From Taeniopygia guttata (taxonomy: Eukaryota > Chordata > Aves > Passeriformes > Estrildidae): a stretch of DNA of 64,000 bases. The translations under genes and the position numbers were made by a program. Shown piece by piece: positions 38,901-51,300 of the stretch (positions are counted from its first letter, which is position 1; each line of letters starts with the position of its first letter). The stretch spans positions 11,907,563 to 11,971,562 of the forward strand of contig NC_133063.1 of the NCBI RefSeq assembly GCF_048771995.1, read 5' to 3'. The notes under the pieces are model-generated. The model was not told the DNA's origin, searched no databases, and worked only from the letters and a program-made list of their open reading frames with translations.

Positions 38901-39560
38901 AAATCAATATTCTAGAGGTTAAAACAGTCCTCAAAGGCCAGACACTCAGCAGCTATAAATCAGTGCAGCAGGATTCAGTACAGAAAAGCTTATATCTGTT
39001 TAGTATCTGGCCTGAAAAGAATTCAAATAATAAAACTGCAGCAACAAGATGGACAAGAATGATTAGATCATCTCCTCAATCCCTCAGGGCTGGGACATCA
39101 GGCTACACTGAGTGCTTCATGCTGTGGTCAGTAAAGCTGTAGCTGGTTCAGGCTCTGCTAAGGCTTTCCACTTCTGTTTTCCTAGTGCTTCTTCTTTTAC
39201 AAATGTATTTTGAGTGAATAATTTATGCTTGGGATATTTAAAGAACAGAAACCTAAATCCTCTATTTACTGAATTGAAGCAGCGCTGGCCTAGAAGGAAA
39301 CAGCTGCAATGCCTCATTTTCCACTGCCTCTTCTGTGCTGACCTGCTCAGAACCATCAACCCAGCCCAGGCAAAGCATCCTTTCCAGAGGAAGCAGTTAT
39401 TAGAAGAGCAACCAAAATAACTTATAAATGACCACGCTAAAATGGTTTACTTAACATCTTAGGGGTCCAGGTGTGCTACAATAAGTTTTGGTTCCTTGAA
39501 TGTTCTATGACAAAGATGAAAGACCTCAAAAAAAAAAGATCAGAACTGTTCCTGGTAATT

Positions 39561-39935
39561 TCACATTACCAATTCCTGCAGCTCCAGCCTTCCCTCTCTT
39601 TTGAGCACAGAATCCAAATTATGCTGTCTTATGCCATCTGGTGAATCCACAGGGGATGAGTAAACAATACCAAACTGATTTCCCTGTACCAAGGGAACTT
39701 GGCTTGCATTCACATTCCCTTGGAGATAAATCATTATTATTCTGATTGCTAAGGCAGATTCCACTAAGACCAGAAGGAAAAGAAGGGAAGTGATAAAGAG
39801 ACCTCCTTTTGCAGTAAGAATGCAGTGGAGATCATGGAGACAAGCTGCAATAATGAAAGCTACCAAAGTGATAGGGACTGCTCTTTTGATGTTCTGGTGA
39901 ATTGCAAGCCTTGATTTAAGCAAATAGGTCTGCAT
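39561..39935 (-). CDS. Unrecognised ORF with two predicted membrane segments (doubtful)
   Basis: I do not recognise this 124-residue frame. It begins MQTYLLKSRLAIHQNIKRA and has a hydrophobic stretch at about residues 20-42 (VPITLVAFIIAACLHDLHCI). A short loop with LTAKGG follows, then a second hydrophobic stretch at about 47-70 (FITSLLFLLVLVESALAI). The tail is hydrophilic, has one N-glycosylation sequon (NAS) and ends LQELVM. The frame stays open upstream of the Met, and a TCTGCAG acceptor-like site lies just before it, so it could be a last exon. A helical pair followed by a short polar tail loosely recalls four-span families such as MS4A, but no diagnostic motif is present. A chance frame is at least as likely. 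Confidence 0.2.
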   Translation of the reverse strand: MQTYLLKSRLAIHQNIKRAVPITLVAFIIAACLHDLHCILTAKGGLFITSLLFLLVLVESALAIRIIMIYLQGNVNASQVPLVQGNQFGIVYSSPVDSPDGIRQHNLDSVLKREGRLELQELVM

Positions 39936-42107
39936 CTGCTCTGCAGATAAGCAAGGGAAGAAAAGCGTGGGTGAAAAATCTACTGATTTTTAATAAGGGT
40001 AGGCAGTCTGATGTACATTGCGTTCTCAGTTAAATTGTCAAATAGTAAAAAAAAAAAAAACAAAACAAAAACCTACTGGGTGCAGTAGGTTTAGAAATAT
40101 ATAACATAGGGGAGGGGGATTTCATTCAACACATATTAAAATTATTTCCTTCTGTCATTAGATCTCATTAGACTGATGATTTTTAATCTACCAAAACTGT
40201 GCAATAACTTTATGGTAAGAAAGTTATAGAGAGAATTTTGGTCCTGCAAAGTCCTACAAGTGCATGAAAACAGGCATGTCCATAGGTGTCCCATCATATA
40301 ATTGGGCAGCTGTAGAGTTTTTGGAAAGAAACACAGAGCACAGAGTTTGTACCAGAGTCCTACTAGAGGCAATGGAGTCTAAAGGATGACCAGAAATTAA
40401 TTCTTGCTACCTTACACATTTTCCGGTGAGGTCACATCTGATTTTTACTCACATCGTGGTTTAAACAATTAGTGCAGTGCTGAGGGGCGAGGTTCCTTTC
40501 CAGTGCCTGTTGCAGACTTCCCAGACCACTTGACTCATGGGCTTATTCCTGTCTTTATCAATTACATCTCCCCAACAGGTTCATCCGTGCTGGCCAATCT
40601 GAGGGCAGCCCAGTATGCCCCACACCTGAGCAGCTGCATCTCCCCAGCAAGGTCAGCACATCCCAGGGTGCTCAGAAGAGCTCTCCACACAGGACAAACC
40701 CCACGAAGGATACATCCCAACAGGTGCACATCACTGTCCTTGCTCCCAGTGTCTGCACAAGCACTTCTTCAGGATGGCTGCCCAAAGCAGCAGATGACAG
40801 ATTGCTGGTTAGCACAGTGGTCTTCTGTCAGAAGGAGAAGGGTTGTCAGGAATGTCCTACTTAGGGGATGAAAAATGCACCGTCTGTAGAGTCAGGAGCT
40901 ATATGAGTCATTATGGCAGACATAGAAGGAAAAACAAAATAGTGTCCCTTAAAACTTATTGCCATACCATGGGGACAATGAGGAGAAAAAACAACAAAAA
41001 AGAAAAGTCACAATGCCCTGTAGAGACAATGCAAGCATCTACTCGGTGACTATGGGGAGAAAGAACAACTAAAATCCACAAAAGCAAACCCCAGTCAGTT
41101 GTGGGGCTAGCAACTAAACTGTTGGGAAAGGGATATTTCCTCAGTGTACAAAGAGAAAACAGTTTCTCATCTAACCCAGTGGATAATTGTAATAACGTGA
41201 AGGAGGAAAAAGATATTTGCAAGTAGAAGTGAATAATATCCTGTAGAGAACAGCAGGTCTAACATCCAGCAAGGACCAAAAAAAAGGTGGATGTACTAAG
41301 TCACCCAGGTAGCAGACACCGGAGAAAGAAAAAGAATGCCCAATCTTCCCTCTGGCAATGGTTTACATCTCAGGCGGTGGCAGAGGGAATGAGTGGAGAC
41401 AGGCAGGGTATCTGAGCTCCTGCTTTGGAGAGGGATAGCGAAAAGAGGCTGGAATCAGGCTCCCATGGGGACCTGCTGCAGGCAGGGATTTGGCAGCTTG
41501 TCCATACAGGTCCTGGGAAGGGAGGGAGTGTTTTTCTCTTTCACTCTGGTTTTTGTTTGTTTTTAAACACCAACAGTATTTCCCAGTGTTTATACTCATG
41601 TTTGCACTCATTACCAGCAGTTAATACACCATCTTTGCCGTGATATTTGTGGATTCATAAGGCATTGGTACAGCAGAAACTTCCTCAGCTGCAGGGTATT
41701 TGGTTTGTGCAATTCGTTTTAGGAAATCTCTCTGGATTTTCCCAGGTTTTGTACAGAGTTAGTTTTATTGATGGTTGTGTTTGCAGTTCAAACCCTTCTT
41801 TGCTTTTGATATGTTCTCATGGCACTGCTCCATAACACTCAAACGCCAGCTGGGAAACAAAAGGAACGTCTGAGATCAAAAAGCTTCCAGCTAGTATGTG
41901 ACCTACACCTGTGACAGGCTTACCTTGAGAAAAAAATCTGCTTCTGATTTTTTTTTTTTTTTTTAAGGAGAATGAAGTGTTAATAATATAAGATGTGTAT
42001 ACAGATGTAGATGTATATATATAATTTTTTTTCCTCACACGTTCCTCACAGCCTTATTCTAATTACAGCTCTACCAAATAGAAGAACCTTCCTCCCGGCA
42101 TGGCGTT

Positions 42108-42352
42108 TATATACTTCGGGAGGTGTTTGCAGTTAATTCTTCCAAAACGAGCAGGAGCGAGGTCCCCGCGGGATGCCGGGGACCGCCCGGTCCATCCATC
42201 CCTGACATCCATCCCTGCTCTGCGGCGGGCTCCGGCAGTTCAGGCTGTAGCTGAGAATTCCTGGTCTCAAAGGAAAGAATTCGGTGCAGAATGTGCATAA
42301 CCATTAACCTAAAGTGCCGGGGCAGAGTGCCTGTTCTCATGCAAGCGGGCAG
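42108..42352 (+). promoter_or_regulatory. Candidate minor promoter: TATA box, CpG patch and splice donor
   Basis: A TTTATATAC box (42106-42114) is followed by an isolated CpG-dense patch (42148-42235, about ten CpGs) in otherwise CpG-poor DNA. A donor-like GGGCAG/GTAACA lies at 42352/42353. Together these resemble a TATA promoter with a first exon of about 215 nt on the plus strand. It could be an alternative start for the gene at 56 kb or a non-coding RNA. No coding potential was recognised. Confidence 0.3.
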
Positions 42353-45300
42353 GTAACACCAGCTCCAGGGATGCAATGCAAACTCCATGCCAATGCCCTC
42401 CTGCGGGGAGGACAATGCCACTGCCATCAGCCTCTCCTATTCTTTTTCATAGCTGAAGGTTAAGCCCTGATGCTTACACAAACGCTAGCCACAGAGGAAG
42501 ATTCTTTTTCCGTCGGATCTCTCACAGCACTGTTGTCTAGTCTAAAAGCTTCATTAAAATTCAGACTTCCACTCCTACCTGATTATTCCAGCAGCGATCC
42601 GCAGGAGGTCTGGCAAGACCCGGGCAGGTGGCAATCCCTGTCACAAGCGATAGTTTCCGTGCTGCCTTTTTGGAAAGTGGCCAAGAAGCACCAGAAGCAC
42701 CGACATTCAGAAAATAACAAATATAACAAAAGATTTTTTTGGGGTGGGGAGTGGAGGGGGTGAATGTAGAGCAGAAGTGCCAACATTCAGACAATCCAAA
42801 AGCGGTTCCGAGTGGCTTTCTGGGCAATCCACAAACTGGAAGTGCCACGGACCTCATTTAGCCCTGCAGCTTGACACAAATTAAATTCTTGAAAAGGAAA
42901 AACAAAAATCTCCCTTCCTCCAGAGACTACATGCACCTCTGCAGGGCAGCCAGCCAAAAAGTGCACAACGTAGTGCACATCTGCCTTTGGAGATCTTTCT
43001 CATTTTGGCTCCCAAGGAAACATGATTCACAAATGAAAGGGCACTTCACCAGGCTTACGGCACATCGCGGAGGAAATTCAAAGTCTTTATGTCTAACCGT
43101 TGTCCCAAAGAGAAAATTCCCCAAATCAAAATTTTATATTCTTAAAATTATAGAAAAAGCTACTTTTTGCCACATCCTTCCTTCATGAATGCAGCAAAGC
43201 CAAGAGCAGTATTTTCTGCATGCTGCAGTGCCTCCTTGTTTCATAGTCTAAGCTTCATGAAAAAATTGTTTTCTCCTTCCGTAACTCACTGTGGACTCAC
43301 TAAGCATGCAATTTATTAATATTATATTTATTAATGAATTACTATCTCCATTCATAAGAAATGCAGTTATGGACCTCCTCTGAAAGGGTTAAAGTGCTTT
43401 TTGGCTGCTTACCACTTACTATCAAATTGCGTAGTTAACCCAGCGGGGACTGGGGATAAGGCTGGGAATAGCTGTATGTTTCCAGTCTACATCAAGGATG
43501 GAAGCCTGACATTGTATAAAGTAAACAAAGATGGAGTACTGCAGAATACTTATTTTAAGTAAGGACTTCATCCCATTTGAGCAAAAAAGATCAAGAATGT
43601 TTATGAATAAATCATTGAGTGCAAATACTTCAGACTCCATCATAACAGGCTAGAAAAAACCAAGAGATTTCTGTAATATTAATTCTGGTTTAAGCAGTAA
43701 CTGTATGCATGCTGAGTAAAATTAAATTGCACCAAAATACTTTGTGTGGGACCAAGTAATTCTTACCATTTTATGGTGCTGCAGAAATGGTTACTAATAT
43801 AATGTAACTGCGTTTTACAAAACCTGATCACACATAATTTCTCCCAATTTATCATGCTGGTTCATACCAATAAGTTCCCAAAGGAGCAGCTTTGTTAGCA
43901 GCAGATATTGATTTCTGAGCTCAGACTGCATCTTCCTACTAGTACATTTCACTTGAGAAATTAAAGTTTCTGAAAACTGGCAGTGGGGCAACACACCACC
44001 TTCTTGGCAAGGGAACATTACAAGGCATTTACTGCTGTCAGCGCCAATTCCATTTACAAGGTTGTAGTGCATGGGAAACTTTTCTGCATTACTAATGAAT
44101 AACAACTTCTGAAAGATAGGAAATTAATTTGATAAGAAGCCACCCAAAGCCTTGCAGAGCAGGATAAAGGCATCCAGGAAGAGTGCATAAACAGGATGGC
44201 TGAGTCGGCAGGCTAAGGCAGGAGGGCTGTCAGAGCAACACTTTGACTTTCCTAGGAGAGACTCCTCAAGGAATAGCTTCCCCGAGCCCTGAATGCCACA
44301 TCAGCAGGGCACTGATTTCACACCCAGCTTCACCTTCTGGCCTTCTCTGTATGGTCCTACTCACATCTCTAAAGCTGTAGTAGGTGTGGCAAGAGCCAGG
44401 AAGGTACCGAGAGCTTCTGGCCTCCCTAATTAACTCCTTAGTCATCGCAGCCCTTGATCTTTCTAGTATGGCCTGTCTTCCTTGTACTAATCCCTGAAAT
44501 CAAGAGAAGTGCTGACAAAAGTATAATTACTCTGGCTGCTGTTTTATGGTATGGAGCATTTGGTGGCAGGACTGCTTGAAGGTGTTCCTATTCCCCTCAC
44601 TTGCTTCTGGTGGGGAGACCACTTTGTTGTAAGCTGATTGAGGAAACAATGCCCTAGCTTAAAAAAAAAAAAAAAAAAAAGAAACCTGCAAACCTGCAAA
44701 CAAACAGACACCACACCTGAGACAGATCCATGCGTGTGCAGAGGCGACATTGGGAATGAAAGCTAATTTCCAGGGAGAGACCCAGAAGCACAGCTGCCTC
44801 AAGCTTGGATCATCTCCAGACACTTGGTAGCCTTAAACATGTGAATGTTCAGGGAGATTTCTGCTCCAGGAGGAACTCACTGTATTTTGTATGCCAAGCA
44901 ACAGCCATGGCCAGCAATAAAATTGCTACCAAATGTGGTAATATTTCCATTAGGGAAGATGTGTTTGCACCTGGATTTGGATAGGATAGCTTTATGCCCA
45001 GAGAGTTATCAATCAGTGCTCCTTTCTTTTTACTCTACACTATCAAGTGTGATTGGTATTTTTGTCCCTGAGACTAGAGACAAATTCATTGTTTTTCCTT
45101 ACTAATACCATTAAAGCTTTGACATTTTGGCTTTGGGAGGTGCTTTATTTAATCAAAAAGGAATAGAAGATATTTTATTTCTACAAAGACTAGCAGGAGG
45201 CATGAGCTGGTATTACCGAGCTTTGAGAACAGTTGCTATCAGGAAAATTATTCTCCAAATGGAGGCTGAGGGCACTGACCACAGTGAACTGAGCTGTGAC

Positions 45301-48300
45301 ATGTAATTTCATTACTTTGGCTGGGCTAAGCTGCCTGAGCTTATTGCTGCCTTCAGCAAGGGAGCATGTTGGCTCGCAGCCACAGTGGAGAGATGTAAAA
45401 GGCTTGAGGGCTGCTACAATTTTCTCAAGAGCCTAAAAAGTGCCCAATTGGTCCTTAGCCGATCACCTCTTGGTTTAAACAGATCACACACACAATGATC
45501 TGAAAACACACTGGTTAGGCAGCATTGCTGTTACAGACTTGCTCTTGAAGAATTACCACGCACACAGGAAATCTGTTTGATTCCCACATGCGTTTGGTTT
45601 TCAGACTTACAGGCTCCATGGTGGGGTAGGGGGAAAACCAACAACCAAACCATCATTAATTCCCTTGAGATCTGTGCTGCATTATTTTACTCTATGCAAT
45701 CCTTTGTTCTTCATGAGGCTGTATATACCAGTACAGCATTTCTTCTCCTTCCTGGCTCTTTGAAAGTAAGAGAGTAGGATGAATAACAATCTTGCATGGT
45801 GGGTATGTATATCTGTCTGTAAACATTCATATGTGACTTTCATGTCTGTGAATTGTGCTGGGCAGATAATCATGAAAACTTGACAGTCTCTCCTTCAAAG
45901 CAGAACTGTGAGAAGCAATTACATACACTTCGAATACCAGCTGGACAAGCTTCCTGCACCATAAAACACTGTATTTAATTTTTGAACCTGGAGGAGTTGC
46001 ATTCTGCCATCTTTACTCCGTCTTCAAATAAGATTACTGCACTGTGCTCCAGGAAAAAAATCACGATGCTTATCTTTTGCACTACCTGCAGAAAACCCTG
46101 TCTGAATTCACTGACCTCTGTGATACACAGGGTAGGACTGAACGATCAATCATCTTTAATCTTTAAAAGCTACCAACAGAAAGAGGGAAGTGCATAGCTC
46201 CCTCCGATACGTGTTGTTCTGTTATCTGTGGCAGAATCCCTAGTATATAAGGATCTGAGCTTTATAAACTGCCTCATAAAATCCTGCATTTATCACCGGT
46301 GTCGGTATTGGGTGTAACTAAATCAGCATGGAGAGTGGTTTAGCAACATGTATAAACACGACCAAGCAATGCAAATCACAGTTCCTGCAACTCATTGTGA
46401 GCTGTTCTTAGAACAGGGAGGAGCAATTCACAATAAAGGGTGAAAATCATCGGTTTTCCCCTTTTTGAGCTTTTACTTCTTGTTAATTAATTCATACTGT
46501 GCATTAGTTCTGGTTGGTGGATACATTTAGATGTTTTGTGTGTCTGAGAGCATGTCTTTACCTCCATTCACATTATGAAACAAGCACAACAAATATGCCT
46601 ATTGACTGGGTATCTGCATTTGGTCATTTGAAAAATGTGTCACCATAAAGGCCACTTGGATGCTCAAGGACAGGAGGAAGGAAGGTGTAAGTAGAGACCC
46701 ATACATTGCACCAGGGCTGTCAAGCGACAAAAGCTGTGCACAGGTTCTTTTGCACCCCCATAAAATCTGCTGCTCCACACTCTACTGACAGAAATGTGGT
46801 TACTTGTTTTTCAACTCAAGGCATATACCTGTGCTCAGTCAGTTTCAAATTATCATTAATCAGCACTCCAAAACCACCCTGAAGTCTTCACACACTTGTT
46901 GCTGTAAGCCAGTCAGCCAGAACACAGAAAAAAAATCTTGTGTGATTTAATTTTCTTGATCTGAAACATCAAAAGGAGTGTTAACTATGTGGACAAAAAT
47001 CCTATTCTGATTTATCAGGACTTAGATACATGTTTTTATATCACTATTTGCATTTTTCACTAAGTATATGTCCAGATAGACACTGGAAGAACAATTCCTG
47101 CTTGAGTGCTGGCTACACTTGTTTGTGATAAAGTGACTGGCCAAGAATTACCAGTAAAACCTAGAATATGATAGAAGTAGAATTGGCAAAATTAAGGAAA
47201 AAACTGTGAACATTCTAAATACTGGCATTTTCTTGTGTCATTTCCTTCTAGGAAAGCTCTGTGAAGCCGGGTGTGTTTGCAGGGATTTTCACAAAGCCTG
47301 CTGAGAAGGGAGGTGTTACCTGGGAGGAACATGTTGTCCTCCACATCTATATTTTTTGCCAAAGATGAAGCAATTTGCCCTGAAACTTTGTTCCTCAAAA
47401 TCACGTCAGGATTTTGCTCAACTTGCTCTGGTGCCGAGCTGAGCTGACAGCACATTGCTGACACTTGGGAAAAGGGGAGAGGGGCTGTGGCACTATAAAA
47501 CCCTGGGAAAAGGGGAGAGATGTAATAACACTGAGGGACAGCCAAGTCTTCCTTGCAGCCACAAAATGCAGCATGGCAGAGGCAAGTTGTGTTGCATCAC
47601 CCTCTGATCAAATTCAGTTGATGATCAGAGAGCTGGGAACAGTTGAGACCATTCTACAGAAGTTTTTGTCCAGACTAAGGTTTGAAGACCATGAAGAGAC
47701 GGTCTTTCACTTCTGAAGAGATGAGCAAGTGCCATTAAAATGCCCAGAAAGGGCCCTTGTGTAAATTCTATTTGCCTTCTCCACTTAATTATAAACAAAG
47801 TAATTGGCAAGATTCAACAAGGACGTAGACAATAATGTCTCACAACTAGGACATGGTATTAATAGGTTTAAAATCCCTTAGAACAGCAGTTGCTTATCCC
47901 GTTTTTAAATGTGTTAAGTACATTGCATGAAACTTTATTGATACATGGTACAAGTGCACATTGTGCCACCAGTCCATTGCATTGAGATTGGAGATAATTT
48001 GGCTTCTCAACTTGGCCTACTGTTCCACTGGCACTGTTTTCCCCAGCTCCTACCACTGGTAATTTCCTGCAAAAATGGGCAATCCCAGCCTGCATTTTGA
48101 ATCTGTATTTAGACTTTGGAAGATGTATCACGTAGTGTTGGTGAAAGTAGCTGTTAATTTTGCAAAAATAGCAAGCAGCTTAACATGTCTGGGTTTCGGC
48201 TTGGCTTACTTCTTTCTTTGCTTCACACAGAGACTCATGAGCAGCTCTTTTGATGCCATTGGCTTTTTCAACATTACTTACTATCTATTAATTTCATACT

Positions 48301-51300
48301 ACCAGACTTCCTTGGCTGTTACGTATAAAATTACTTCCAAGTGACTAACTTGCAGACAAACAAATGAGGTTGGGCTCTGGACCAGGTAAGCGAGCACCAG
48401 CCAGGGTGTCTGGCACTGTGTTTGTCTTTGCCTTAAAATGATGGGAGTTCATGCAGAAAGAAGGCAAGAGCATCTGTATGAAGTGTGACAGTGAGCTGAA
48501 ATTGCTGATATGATTCTGACCCCTGAAATCTATTCAGACAGTCTTTGATCGAGCTATTTGTGCAGCTGCAAGGTCAAAGAAAAAGTGGGCACAGAAAGAA
48601 GTAAATATAATTTCCTCATCCTTTGTTGTAGTAAATACCATTTCCTCATTTTTTGTTGTAGGGTATTTTTTCCCAATAAAGGAGTGTACACAATAGATAT
48701 AGACTGAATACACAACGCAAACAGATTTCCAGTGACTCTCAAAAGCATTGCTTAAAAATGTCTGCCCCTAGGCACATCACTCAATGAATCCCAGAAGCTG
48801 GAAACTTCAGACCTACCCTAACACTGAAGACATATAATAACCAGAAAAAACAGGCCTTGAAAGCAACTTCAAAACCCTAGGAAATCTGGGAGTGAACTTT
48901 CTTTATTGCTCCTAATTACAGAATATTTCTTATCTTTCTCCTTATCTCAGCGGAAAAACATATTTTAAATGTGAGAAACATATAAATAACAGGCCCAGCT
49001 AAGTCATTACATTTTCCTGATATTTTTCCTCTTTTTTTCTCGACCTCTTTTTTTTAATCTTGGCTATTTCTTATTAAAAATGCTTGCTTTCTACTTGACT
49101 TTCCTTTCTCTATTTTCATTCCTAAAGCCAAAACAAAGAACAGTGGTTTTCAGCTAAGGTACTTCATAATTCCTTTGTTGACATTTTTCTTAGTTTTCTT
49201 CTTACCTCCCTTAACCTGAAATAGAAATGTTAATCAAAGAAAAACAAAGGGTAAATATTATGTTCTCCCAGTTCTTCTAGTTTACTCCTAAGTAGTTAGT
49301 TAGTAGCTATAGCTATATCAGCCATACCTGATTGAATGTAGTGAGTCAGGGTTCCTCAGCAACGAGGTATAAGGAGTAGGTTCTACTTTTGTGCAGGATA
49401 TAAGCCCAAATGTGCAGTACAGCCCCTCCCATGCTCCTTCCTGCCTCCCCTTTATGAGGGAAGAGAGACAGCTGTTTGGGAAACAAATCAATTTAATGTC
49501 ACATAAAAGAATGCAGAACCAAAATCTGTGCTAATAGGTTTTACTTGACAGTTTTGCCAGGCTCAGCACAGGTAAATTAGTTACCAGGGCCCAGCTTCTG
49601 GATGAGTGCAGAGTGCACGGGTGACCGTAGCCTGCATCTCTGACATCTCTGAGATGTAAACCTGAGTGACCAACAGACCTCTACTGTCATTATTTCCTAA
49701 CATGTTCCATTACCCTGAAGACTACCAAGAATTCTGGACACTTCCTTCCTCGCCTTAGAATTTCCCTTGATATTAAAGCATTGCAAATTTACACCAGAAA
49801 AATGAATAGAGAAGTTGCTCCCAGAGAAATGGTTAACCAAATTGTTTTATCTGTAACTGAATATATATATTTTTTAGTGTTAATTAATGAATAATTTTCA
49901 AAATGAGAAGACCTTCAGGAAAAAAACTTTTGGCTAATGGATAAAATTTTGATCAACTTGTTAATTTTAGTTACAAAATCAGTGCTTAATAACAGGAACT
50001 TAATCTCTTTTGTTGTAAGTAGTTTTTGTCAAGCAATGGAGAATTTTCAGTATTATATAAAAATGATCTCAATTTGCTCTGCTATAAGACTTGTGCCTCC
50101 TCTTCTTCCCGATTTTTTTTTTTTTTAATTTTCCTGTATGGTCCGGCAGTTCGGCCGAAACATGAATAAAGAACTTCTAAGGAGGGGAATGTTTTAGACA
50201 GATAAAAGACATCTTTTCCTGATAGCCAAACCTCTTGATGCACTTTGAAGGCAGTAATCATCAGTCTTTGAATTTTTCTTTCCTTTTCAGGGAGGGCAGC
50301 AAGATGGAGATGCTTAAAATGACCTTTTAGAATATATCGTCAAAGACTAGCCTTGGTTCCTTCCAACCTATCTTTTATTTTTCCTTTTATTACTCCCTGG
50401 AACAGAGCTCTTTGTCCCCAAAAGGGTTTTGATAGCAGCAAATTGCTCATATCACCTTAGAAAAACTCATCCTCTCCTGTACAGTATGTCCTTTTATTTA
50501 ATTTATAATAGTGAGGCAATTGGATCCTTGGCTTTGTTCTCTATATAAAGTAACAGAAACCTAATAGGAGCAACCAGTGGAAAGGAAAACCTTACTCTAG
50601 GGCAGGGAAAAAAATGTCCCTGTGACAGACATCACAGTGGGAAATCATGACCTGGTTTAGCTTCAGCCAAAGGGGTGGTTATTAAGGCAACTTAGTTCAA
50701 GAAGCAAGTTACATCAGGTTTTTGCATTCTTTGGGAGTGAGAAGGACAAAAGATGCCAGCACAAAGAAAAAAAAATTCACACAAGGAGAAGAAAGCAGTC
50801 TGCTTTCACTTTTTATTCACAGTATATTTCCACTGCTGACTTCTCATTTTGCAGATTCATGGTTGTCCAAGCGTTGACAGGAATCAATTGGCTTGTCATT
50901 ATTTGAGATAGATGCCCTCAGGACCAACTATGAGATTCATGCTTTAACATTAATATTGCTTTTCTATCAAGGTTCAAAGCTGGGAGTGTACAGGTTTTAG
51001 CTGGGTAACTCAGCAGAAATAACAGTCAAAGGTAGTTACAGACATTGGTACAAGTTAAAGAATCCCACTAGTCTTGTGATCCTCTCCAAGTAAACTGTGT
51101 GCATGGAAAGTAACTGAACTAAAATGCTATTCTGATTGATAAAAAGGCAGACTCTTCACTGACTACTGTGATGATGCATTCCCCTCTTCTCAGCCACACT
51201 GTGATCAGAGACATGCACACATAAAAGAGACAGGTCTGTGACTACTATCTTTTACAATCAAGTTTGTCACCAGAAAAATCTTCTATAATTCCTCTTCTTA

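Larger units (their letters stand above)
23517..42100. other. Long intergenic region
   Basis: I can support no gene here apart from the uncertain ORF at 39561-39935. Locally GC-richer islands without high CpG (around 28.6-28.9, 31.6-32.0 and 36.6-37.3 kb) produce overlapping chance frames on both strands. Simple repeats include an ATA/ATT run near 28578-28600, an ATC run at 32467-32490 and A-runs at 29025-29039 and 40047-40061. Short tandem duplications are listed separately. Confidence 0.5.

Noticed and set aside
44659-44678. A20 run as a retroposon tail
   Set aside because: No AATAAA or recognisable body precedes it, so it is treated as a simple homopolymer.
50200-50390. Possible degenerate CR1 3' end (CCTTCCAACCTAT near 50360)
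   Set aside because: Only a short phrase resembles CR1, with no terminal octamer repeats and no matching body, so chance is more likely.
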